A stretch of 5,062 nt of DNA from Alkalihalobacillus alcalophilus ATCC 27647 = CGMCC 1.3604 (GTDB lineage Bacteria > Bacillota > Bacilli > Bacillales > Bacillaceae_D): contig NZ_ALPT02000138.1 of assembly GCF_000292245.2 (NCBI RefSeq), positions 1 to 5,062 of the forward strand. Direction: 5' to 3'. This document shows positions 1 to 4,954 of this stretch, piece by piece. A program made the position numbers and the translations under genes. The notes under the pieces are model-generated. The model ran no database searches and had not been told where the DNA came from. It was given only the letters and a program-made list of their open reading frames with translations. Within the stretch, counting starts at the first letter, position 1; each line of letters opens with the position of its first letter.

Positions 1-361
1 CCATGTTGCTATTTGTTACTTTCGTGGTGTAGGATTGTACCGGATTCTTTTTAGACTTGAAGCGCGGAGCTTTATTTTGTTTCTTGAAGAATCGAGTATA
101 GGAATCGGCAAGATTTTTCAGGGAGGATTGAAGGGCAATGCTGTCCACTTCTTTTAGCCATACGAATTCCTTTTTTAGTTGCGTTAATTCAGCCGAACAA
201 GAAAAATACGTTAACCCTTTGCCTGTTTCTTGGTAGGTATCGTTCCATTGTCCTAAAAAGCGATTGAATACAAAACGAGAACAGCCGATAGTTTTAGCAA
301 TCAGGGTTTCTTGTTCTTTGCTTGGATCGAGACGGAATTTGTATGCTTTGTTGATGAGCAT
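1..361 (-). CDS. tnpB: TnpB, IS200/IS605-family RNA-guided nuclease (N-terminal part)
   Basis: The first 120 codons of a TnpB/OrfB protein are present; the gene continues past the left edge. The start MLINKAYKFRLDPSKEQE, followed by FVFNRFL and QSSLKNLADSYTRFF, is characteristic of the helix-turn-helix/wedge N-terminus of this family. The stretch around residues 97-105 (NKAPRFKSK) matches the usual P-x-F-K-x-K segment. Full-length TnpB is roughly 370-430 residues, so the RuvC-like catalytic domain and C-terminal zinc finger cannot be assessed. TnpB proteins use an RNA from the element's right end to guide DNA cleavage, which helps the element persist. The ATG at 361 is preceded by GGGGGTG (368-374) with a 6-base gap, a good ribosome binding site. 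No tnpA (Y1 transposase) lies on the visible side, so this may be a solo-tnpB element moved in trans. Whether the gene is intact is unknown. Confidence 0.93.
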   Translation of the reverse strand, partial: MLINKAYKFRLDPSKEQETLIAKTIGCSRFVFNRFLGQWNDTYQETGKGLTYFSCSAELTQLKKEFVWLKEVDSIALQSSLKNLADSYTRFFKKQNKAPRFKSKKNPVQSYTTKVTNSNM

Positions 362-393
362 TGTTTTCACCCCCAATAGGAATGTATGTTCTT

Positions 394-399
394 ATTATA
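394..399 (-). promoter_or_regulatory. -10 element candidate for tnpB
   Basis: A perfect TATAAT on the minus strand lies 33 bases upstream of the tnpB start codon. No convincing -35 hexamer sits 16-18 bp further upstream, so promoter strength is uncertain. It lies between the upstream hairpin (463-488) and tnpB, as expected if the element carries its own weak promoter. Confidence 0.35.
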
Positions 400-462
400 T
401 CCTAACAAGAATCTCTTTGGCTACCGCCAACCGCCATTCATCTCCCCCTTATCGTTGGGCTT

Positions 463-488
463 CTCCCTTCACACGATTGAAGAGGGAG
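463..488. repeat. Bulged hairpin, possible end structure of the IS200/IS605-type element
   Basis: CTCC (463-466) pairs with GGAG (485-488), and CTTCA (467-471) pairs with TGAAG (478-482). This gives a 9-bp stem with a 2-base bulge (483-484) and a 6-base loop. IS200/IS605 elements lack terminal inverted repeats and carry short, often bulged subterminal hairpins at each end, recognised as single-stranded DNA by the Y1 transposase. The position, about 100 bases upstream of tnpB, fits a left-end hairpin. The element tip and the 4-5 base cleavage site cannot be defined without the other end or a related copy. Confidence 0.4.
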
Positions 489-639
489 TCTTCTGTCGGG
501 AAATGATAAAAAAACAACAAATACTTAGGCAAAATGTTTTGTACTTTGTATGTGGTGTAACTTCTCTATGTGAGTTAGGCTCTATTAATTGTTTCACTTG
601 ATATTTCAACTTGTTTACCACTCTTACGGTCTTGTCCAT
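469..639 (-). CDS. Hypothetical 56-residue ORF reading into the IS end hairpin
   Basis: A 56-codon frame starts MDKTVRVVNKLKYQVKQ and stops inside the hairpin at 463-488. Its initiation region is striking: AGGAGGTG (644-651) with a 4-base gap to the ATG, among the best ribosome binding sites in the window. The first roughly 36 residues are basic and hydrophilic like a normal protein. The remainder (CLSICCFFIISRQ, then KTPSSIV) changes abruptly to Cys/Phe/Ile-rich and coincides with the presumed IS end. The likeliest reading is the 5' end of a real gene, truncated and extended by chance when the IS-type element arrived. It could also be a genuine small gene, or leader sequence of the element. 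I do not recognise the protein. Confidence 0.35.
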   Translation of the reverse strand: MDKTVRVVNKLKYQVKQLIEPNSHREVTPHTKYKTFCLSICCFFIISRQKTPSSIV

Positions 640-814
640 ACAGCACCTCCTAAGAACACAATCATAAACAATAAATGATACACAATATTTTGAATTAGAA
701 AAGTAGGAGAGGAGATTAGACTTTTAACTTACTGAGCAAAAGTTAGACAGGAGAAAATCCTTAGGAACCCGCCCTGGTTGCAGATTGTTTTGATTGAAAA
801 TATGAATCGTTCTA

Positions 815-1915
815 TTATAATCTTCTTTTAACTAAGGTTATTAGTCTGTTTCTTATTTTTTCCCAATCACTCATACTCTTCATTTGATCAACTTCAAAGT
901 ATTGTGATAACGCTTTGAATAATGGTTCCATAATGTATTCATTGATTCTCTCTACAATTTCTTTGCTATAATTAGGGTTATTTCCTGTTCTTCTAATAAC
1001 AAAATCAAGAAAATTTTCATCCTTAAAGTTATAATGTAAAAAGTTTCGAAGTAATGTACATTCACTTTTCAATACTTGATTGTAACGTTTAATAATATTG
1101 GTCAGCTCATGATTACAAGCCAAATCTATTTTTTGAAAGTCATCTTTTAAAAATTTCTTCATGTTATTGAGGTTATCCATAACTTCATCCGCTTTTATTG
1201 ATATTAAACGAACCGCTATATACATATCCAAAGTAAAATTATCAATATGAAATTTAACTCCAGGGCGTAACCATAAACAAGTCGTTACCTCTTGCAATAT
1301 CAATAGCAGACGAGTGATAACCACATTAGATTGAACATCTTTCGCATAGAGCTGTGAATGATGAACATCTTTTGTTTTGTAGGCGTGATTATCCCTATAA
1401 ATAAAAGGTGGAATTAATTCAAATGGTATCACCTCAGACTTTATTTTCCCTTTGAGATTTTCTGCAAATTCAAAAGAAATTTCTCCAACACATTTAAAAA
1501 ACTCTAATGCGTTTCTTTGGTTGATTCGAGGATTAGATTCTAAAATGTCTGTGTCAAGAAACATATATTGTTGAAAAATTGTACTACCGACAAGCATCCC
1601 ATCCTTTAAAAATAGTCCAATATTATCAACGTCATCACCAAATTGCTCGATAGAATTTCGAAGGATTTTTTCGTATATTTGTTGGTTATTACCCTTATTA
1701 TAAAGTTTCACTTTATGTCTGATATTCTTTAAATTTCTATGTAAAGTATATTTATCATTAAATATTTCTTTGTTAATTTGATATATAATTAAACAAGCAT
1801 CTCTTGCAAGCGAATATACAGGGACTTGGGGAAACTTTTCATTATCTTTCAACCTAATCAAATATGCAATTCCGCAGAGATCATAGTAAGCAGTTTCATA
1901 AGCGTAGTTGCTCAA
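815..1915 (-). CDS. Orphan 366-residue protein of unknown function
   Basis: This long open frame starts at TTG (1915) with the residues MSNYAYETAYYD. I do not recognise the family. It looks soluble: no signal peptide, no membrane helix, mostly charged/aliphatic helix-like segments. The C-terminal third (about 225-366) appears all-helical. Two short stretches are loosely like HEPN ribonuclease motifs: R60-N61 followed by H67 (R-x6-H), and R290-N291-F-L-H294, whose R-H gap is one residue shorter than the canonical R-x4-6-H. This is only a weak suggestion of a HEPN-like fold. AGGA at 1926-1929 lies 10 bases before the TTG, a rather long gap. The same frame continues upstream through a single TAA into the 60-codon ORF at 1919-2101, so initiation may be coupled or the gene may be broken. 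The DNA is visibly more AT-rich than rlmD. No terminator is seen downstream. Horizontal acquisition is an inference from composition and the nearby IS-type sequence. Confidence 0.75.
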   Translation of the reverse strand: MSNYAYETAYYDLCGIAYLIRLKDNEKFPQVPVYSLARDACLIIYQINKEIFNDKYTLHRNLKNIRHKVKLYNKGNNQQIYEKILRNSIEQFGDDVDNIGLFLKDGMLVGSTIFQQYMFLDTDILESNPRINQRNALEFFKCVGEISFEFAENLKGKIKSEVIPFELIPPFIYRDNHAYKTKDVHHSQLYAKDVQSNVVITRLLLILQEVTTCLWLRPGVKFHIDNFTLDMYIAVRLISIKADEVMDNLNNMKKFLKDDFQKIDLACNHELTNIIKRYNQVLKSECTLLRNFLHYNFKDENFLDFVIRRTGNNPNYSKEIVERINEYIMEPLFKALSQYFEVDQMKSMSDWEKIRNRLITLVKRRL

Positions 1916-1918
1916 AAT

Positions 1919-2101
1919 TTAGCACATCCTAATCATTTTCAGACATTTTTTATTAGCTTTTTGATACTCTTTGATCATGTCAGCAAAGCCTAGAATGAAA
2001 TGAAGATTATAAGGCAATCCAAGTTCTGATAATAAATTACTGGTATAACGATTCCTCTTACGTCTGTTTGAAAGATATAGTTGTCTGATACCTTTACACA
2101 T
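1919..2101 (-). CDS. Hypothetical 60-residue ORF, in frame with the 366-residue ORF
   Basis: Starts MCKGIRQLYLSNRRKRN, contains a plausible amphipathic helix (GFADMIKEYQKANKKCLKMI) and ends at TAA (1919-1921). It is in exactly the same frame as the following TTG-start ORF; only TAA and ATT lie between. A read-through product would be about 428 residues. Stops close the frame upstream of the ATG, so this ATG is the first usable start. The ribosome binding site is weak (GTGGA about 4 bases before the ATG). Two readings are possible: a short upstream gene translationally coupled to the larger one, or the N-terminus of a single gene interrupted by a nonsense mutation. The protein-like composition favours real coding sequence over chance. 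No family recognised. Confidence 0.45.
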   Translation of the reverse strand: MCKGIRQLYLSNRRKRNRYTSNLLSELGLPYNLHFILGFADMIKEYQKANKKCLKMIRMC

Positions 2102-2130
2102 AAATCCACTAAAATCACTCTCTTATTAAT

Positions 2131-2159
2131 ATTCTAACCTTTTTACATACGCAAACCAA
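2131..2159 (-). promoter_or_regulatory. Sigma-A-type promoter candidate for the orphan unit
   Basis: On the minus strand TTGGTT (2154-2159) and TAGAAT (2131-2136) are separated by exactly 17 bp. The -35 matches the consensus at three of six positions, the -10 at five of six. The predicted transcription start is about 20-25 bases before the ATG at 2101. It is the best promoter match upstream of the 60- and 366-codon ORFs. Confidence 0.4.
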
Positions 2160-2348
2160 GACATATACTGTACTTCATATTGTCCCCGCACTAACCTTCC
2201 TCATCTCTTTCCTCTTGTTGAAAAGATTCATAGGATAATACGAAATAAAATTCGTCCTCTTCTCTCTCTTATTACATACTTCGTATAAAATATTACAAGC
2301 AACACCAAATTCTTTTCTCTACTATGTACAACCATAATAAACTCCTGC

Positions 2349-2486
2349 TTTTTTCCGCCCCTCCAACCCGCATTCCACCGTCGGTGTCAGAATAAAGTTT
2401 TGCGACGGAACCCCCTTTTCGGACGTTTTTCGAATCAAAAATGACCGTTTTTCGGGCCTTTTTCGGCTGTTTTTTCATGGTTTTTT
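2349..2486 (-). repeat. A-tract array with exact 11-bp period
   Basis: On the minus strand units begin at 2485, 2474, 2463, 2452, 2441, 2430 and 2419, each exactly 11 bp apart. Every unit opens with a run of four or five identical A/T bases: A5 in five units, T5 at 2437-2441, and A4 at 2416-2419. The other six bases vary but are often GC-rich and end in CCG or TCG (AAAAAGGCCCG is one unit). A further A6 tract at 2349-2354 falls exactly in register, twelve units from the first. A tracts in helical phase are known to bend DNA. Because 11 is not a multiple of 3, this is not a protein repeat. It may be a curved-DNA element, a protein-binding array, or a member of a dispersed intergenic repeat family. 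Confidence 0.75.
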
Positions 2487-2508
2487 CGAAGTTGGAATAA
2501 AGTTCTGC
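2390..2508. repeat. 14-bp near-identical direct repeats, 105 bp apart
   Basis: GAATAAAGTTTTGC (2390-2403) and GAATAAAGTTCTGC (2495-2508) match at 13 of 14 bases in the same orientation and bracket the core of the A-tract array. A 6-bp inverted repeat (CCGTCG 2378-2383 / CGACGG 2403-2408) straddles the first copy. The arrangement could reflect duplication of a larger unit or the boundaries of an inserted block. No transposase or element end is recognisable inside. Confidence 0.55.
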
Positions 2509-2562
2509 TAGAACAGAGGGAAGAAAATAATGGAGAAAAGAGATCGAGAGGAAAGATAAAAA

Positions 2563-2735
2563 TATTGGATAAGTATTGATTTGTTATTGAAATAGTATTG
2601 AATCGGATATTGGACAAAGCCAGTAATATCAATGGTTTAGGAACATAACTGTATTGAAAAGATATTGGAAAGACATCAAAAAAACCCAGGTGTCCTGATG
2701 AGGAAAACCCGGGAGATTGTTGAGTTTTATATTGA
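2563..2735 (+). repeat. TATTGR hexamer array with 11-bp period
   Basis: TATTGG or TATTGA begins at 2563, 2574, 2585, 2596, 2608, 2652, 2663 and 2730. The spacings are 11, 11, 11, 12, 44 (four units), 11 and 67 (six units plus one). A conserved hexamer followed by five variable bases is the geometry of tandem sites for OmpR/PhoB-type response regulators in general, where each monomer contacts one hexamer on the same DNA face; PhoP boxes in Bacillus are the known example, but their hexamer (TTAACA-like) differs. The array lies past the 3' end of rlmD and more than 400 bp upstream of the orphan unit, so it has no obvious target promoter. It could instead be a structural repeat like the A-tract array beside it. 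Confidence 0.65.
2678..2713 (-). terminator. Intrinsic terminator of the rRNA methyltransferase gene
   Basis: A stem with arms 2685-2696 and 2701-2713 closes a 4-base loop (GATG, 2697-2700). Ten Watson-Crick pairs are interrupted by one A-C mismatch and a one-versus-two-base internal loop. On the minus strand it is followed directly by seven T (2678-2684). It lies about 100 bases beyond the rlmD stop codon and should end that transcript. The plus strand has no T-run, so it appears one-directional. Confidence 0.8.
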
Positions 2736-2815
2736 AAAAGCAAATGTTTATTATTACGGAATTGGTGGTGAAGTTAGCAAGAGTTTATTATCACAAGAAA
2801 TTGTTTAATATTGAT

Positions 2816-4228
2816 CTACAATTTTAACTCTATCAACGCAACTGTCTCAACATGTGCCGTCCATGGGAACATATCAACAGGTTGAATATTTTTCACTTGA
2901 TAGCCTTTTTTTCTTAATACTTCAATGTCTTTGGCGAGTGTGGATGGGTTACAGGAGACATACACGACTCGTTTTGGTTTGACCTTAATAATTGATTGCA
3001 ACAGTTTATCATCACAGCCTGTCCGTGGTGGATCGACGACTACAACATCTGGTTGCCATCCTTCTTTTACCCATTTAGGCAACCATTCTTCAGCTGGGCC
3101 GACTTCATATCGCATATGATCATAGCCGTGCTTTTCGGCATTTTTTCTTGCATCCTTAATCGACGCTTCAATCACATCCATACCTCTTACTTCGGCAGCA
3201 TCATTTGCCAGCCAAAGTCCAATTGTTCCAACGCCACAGTACGCATCAACAATTTTTTCTTTCCCAGATAGCTTTGCCGCTTTTTTCGCTTCGTTATAAA
3301 GTTTAACTGTTTGTTTAGGATTTAGTTGAAAGAACGCTCGAGCGGATAAATCAAAAGAAATATCCCCTAATTTTTCTTCAATGACTTCTTCTCCATCTAA
3401 ATGAACCGTTTTTTCGCCAAAAATAAGCGATGTTTTTTTATTATTAATATTGAGTTGAAAAGAGGTTACTTCAGGTAAACGTTTTTTGATTTCATCTGTA
3501 ATTAAATTTAACCTAGGAATGTTTGGATCAGTCGTGACGAGAACGACTTGAACTTGCCCTGTTTCAAAACCTACTCTTGTCACAATCGTCCGAATAAGAC
3601 CTCTACGTTTACGCTCATCATAAATGGAAATATTAAAATCGGTTAAAATTTGTTTCACAACTTCGGTTACTTTGTTCGTTGCTTTATGTTGGACCATACA
3701 GGCCGATAGATCAATAAGCTCATGGGATTTCATCGCATATAAACCAGCAATCACTTGATTTCCCTTTTTCCCAACTTGAAGCTGACTTTTATTCCGATAG
3801 TACCAAGGGTCGTCCATTCCAATCGTCTCATTAATCGAGAGTTGATTGATATTTAATTTTGTAAAACGTTCGAGAGCTTGAATGACGACATCTCTTTTTT
3901 CACGTAATGTACTTTTATATTTTAAATGTTGAAGCTGACAGCCCCCACACTTATCATAAATGGGGCATGGTGGCTCAATACGTTCCTTCGATTTTTTTCG
4001 AATTTTGTTAATTTTCGCTTCCGAAAACTTCGCTCCAACCTTTGTCACTTCAGCTACAATCTCTTCCTTAGGCAAAGCACCAGGTACAAAAACGACCTTT
4101 CGTTTGAAATAACCAACACCTTCTCCATTTATGCCAAGCCTTTTTATCGTTAGTGGAAACTGCTGACCAACCTTGAGCTGAACCACTTCATTTTCTTGTT
4201 TTTTATTTACATCTGTTTTTTTATTCAT
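2816..4228 (-). CDS. rlmD: 23S rRNA (uracil-C5)-methyltransferase, RlmD/RlmCD (RumA) type
   Basis: This 470-residue SAM-dependent enzyme methylates C5 of uracil in 23S rRNA. In Bacillus subtilis the single enzyme RlmCD (YefA) modifies both U747 and U1939. Domains seen: an N-terminal TRAM RNA-binding domain (about 17-77); [4Fe-4S] ligands C88, C94 and C97 (CPIYDKCGGCQLQH) with C177 as fourth; the FFQLNP motif (299-304); the SAM-binding loop DAYCGVGTIG (328-337); DPPRTGCD (399-406); the catalytic nucleophile C426 in YVSCNPST; and the general base E461 in HVET. All key residues are present and length is normal for the family. The ATG at 4228 is chosen because GGAGTGG (4234-4240) lies 5 bases before it. 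An in-frame TTG at 4246 would add six residues but has no proper ribosome binding site. A paralogue (YfjO-like) cannot be excluded without comparison, so the exact target uridines are inferred. Confidence 0.95.
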   Translation of the reverse strand: MNKKTDVNKKQENEVVQLKVGQQFPLTIKRLGINGEGVGYFKRKVVFVPGALPKEEIVAEVTKVGAKFSEAKINKIRKKSKERIEPPCPIYDKCGGCQLQHLKYKSTLREKRDVVIQALERFTKLNINQLSINETIGMDDPWYYRNKSQLQVGKKGNQVIAGLYAMKSHELIDLSACMVQHKATNKVTEVVKQILTDFNISIYDERKRRGLIRTIVTRVGFETGQVQVVLVTTDPNIPRLNLITDEIKKRLPEVTSFQLNINNKKTSLIFGEKTVHLDGEEVIEEKLGDISFDLSARAFFQLNPKQTVKLYNEAKKAAKLSGKEKIVDAYCGVGTIGLWLANDAAEVRGMDVIEASIKDARKNAEKHGYDHMRYEVGPAEEWLPKWVKEGWQPDVVVVDPPRTGCDDKLLQSIIKVKPKRVVYVSCNPSTLAKDIEVLRKKGYQVKNIQPVDMFPWTAHVETVALIELKL

Positions 4229-4277
4229 GTTTTCCACTCCGTCCAATTGATCCCGAATTACTTGTTTGGCGTCCCTT

Positions 4278-4283
4278 ATTATA
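4278..4283 (-). promoter_or_regulatory. Extended -10 promoter element for rlmD
   Basis: On the minus strand TGC-TATAAT forms a perfect extended -10 (TATAAT 4278-4283, TG at 4285-4286). The corresponding -35 region (TTTAGG, 4301-4306, 17-bp spacing) is poor, which extended -10 promoters tolerate. The predicted start near 4271 gives a leader of about 40 bases before the ATG at 4228. Confidence 0.6.
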
Positions 4284-4347
4284 GCATGTCCTATGAACTT
4301 CCTAAACTTTCTAGACCGATACCGCTTCTTTTTTTGTTACAATATAC

Positions 4348-4378
4348 AGGACATAAGGCAGTGCTTATTTTATATAAT
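4348..4378 (+). promoter_or_regulatory. Promoter candidate for the GAF-domain gene
   Basis: A perfect TATAAT (4373-4378) on the plus strand is preceded by AGGACA (4348-4353), a four-of-six match to TTGACA but with a long 19-bp spacing. The predicted leader of about 80 bases contains an 11-base palindrome (ACGTTGAACGT, 4430-4440) whose role is unknown. It is arranged back to back with the rlmD promoter, about 90 bp between the two -10 elements. Confidence 0.4.
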
Positions 4379-4465
4379 ATCGTTTAAAATCGATTCAGTA
4401 TGGTAAGTTTTTGTCAGTACAGCTAGAAAACGTTGAACGTATGGGTTCACTGAGGAGAGATGATT

Positions 4466-4828
4466 TTGTCTATACCAACAGATGTCGCATCATTACAAAT
4501 TATGGCACATGTTTATCAGAAAAAAAGTACACAATCCATTTACGAGAAAACGGTCACCAGTTTAGTGGAGAACGTTCCTTATATTAATTGGGTTGGTATT
4601 TATATGTATGAAAATTTAGATCATAAACTAGTTGCCGCATCCTCATTAGAAGATGATTTAAGATGGGATTATAACGGAGAATTAAAGTTTCCGATTTTAA
4701 ATAATGCGAATGAGGATATCGGTTTAATGGTTGTCCGAAGCTTACAGCCAATTGCGTTTGATGTCACAGATGTCAGTACTTTAGAAACGATTGCAGCAGC
4801 CATTGGACAAGAAACCCTTTTAAATTAA
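4466..4828 (+). CDS. Small GAF-domain protein, no cysteines
   Basis: A 120-residue cytoplasmic protein resembling a compact GAF domain: an N-terminal helix, the strand segment INWVGIYMYE (about residues 40-49), a central strand ending in IGLMVVRS (about 85-92), and a C-terminal helix rich in small residues (TLETIAAAIGQE). The INWVGIY segment recalls free methionine-(R)-sulfoxide reductase, but that enzyme is about 150-165 residues long and uses conserved cysteines. This protein has none and probably cannot do that chemistry, so a ligand-sensing or regulatory role is more likely; no ligand can be named. Start choice: GAGGAG (4452-4457) is 8 bases before the TTG at 4466 but only 2 bases before the ATG at 4460, so TTG is preferred; the ATG would add two residues. 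It is divergent from rlmD and appears to be a single-gene transcript ended by the terminator at 4864-4909. Confidence 0.8.
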   Translation: MSIPTDVASLQIMAHVYQKKSTQSIYEKTVTSLVENVPYINWVGIYMYENLDHKLVAASSLEDDLRWDYNGELKFPILNNANEDIGLMVVRSLQPIAFDVTDVSTLETIAAAIGQETLLN

Positions 4829-4863
4829 CGCATTTCCAAAGATTCATTTATACACAGCGAAAA

Positions 4864-4909
4864 TTCACATGATACTCATTGTTGAAAAGAGTGTTGTGTG
4901 AGTTTTTTT
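4864..4909 (+). terminator. Intrinsic terminator after the GAF-domain gene
   Basis: Arms 4864-4877 and 4889-4902 pair along all 14 positions, four of them G-T pairs, around an 11-base loop. Seven T (4903-4909) follow at once. The A-run before the stem (4861-4863) can extend the pairing into the T-run. It starts 35 bases after the stop codon. Confidence 0.88.
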
Positions 4910-4954
4910 GTTTGAAGGGTATGCATGGATGGGGTTACTAGCTTCTATGATTAC

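Larger units (their letters stand above)
2102..2815. other. 714-base gene-free block with phased repeats
   Basis: No convincing coding region on either strand; the two frames of 61 and 102 codons here lack ribosome binding sites and overlap the repeat arrays in different frames. From left: promoter candidate (2131-2159); unremarkable AT-rich sequence to about 2345, with a 7-bp inverted repeat (2238-2244 / 2280-2286); a phased A/T-tract array (2349-2486); a purine-rich stretch (about 2511-2562); a phased TATTGR array (2563-2735) that also contains the rlmD terminator (2678-2713); then plain AT-rich sequence to the rlmD stop codon. The block is unusually long for the space between two same-strand genes. 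Confidence 0.7.

Noticed and set aside
264..601. Plus-strand frames of 80 and 71 codons opposite the tnpB start and IS end.
   Set aside because: No ribosome binding sites. They lie antisense to tnpB and the hairpin and read as shadows.
2238..2286. ATACGAA / TTCGTAT 7-bp inverted repeat.
   Set aside because: Short arms with a 35-base gap in AT-rich DNA and no T-run. No support as terminator or operator.
2293..2478. 61-codon minus-strand frame, start MKKQPKKARK.
   Set aside because: It lies across the 11-bp A-tract array, whose period is incompatible with a codon repeat, and has no ribosome binding site. The Lys-rich start just reads the A tracts.
2695..2706. CTGATGAGGAAAA looks like a hammerhead ribozyme core (CTGATGA ... 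GAAA).
   Set aside because: No stem II fits between the two boxes and the flanks do not form stems I and III. The bases are fully explained by the terminator hairpin.
2349..2735. Phased repeats considered as a CRISPR array.
   Set aside because: Units are 11 bp with no 25-37 bp conserved repeat or uniform spacers, and no cas gene is present.
2435..2743. 102-codon minus-strand frame.
   Set aside because: It overlaps the rlmD terminator, the TATTGR array and the A-tract array, and has no ribosome binding site or protein-like composition.
2925..4387. Several plus-strand frames of 63-91 codons opposite rlmD or spanning its start.
   Set aside because: They are antisense shadows of a gene with all catalytic motifs intact, or cross the divergent promoter region without a proper start signal.
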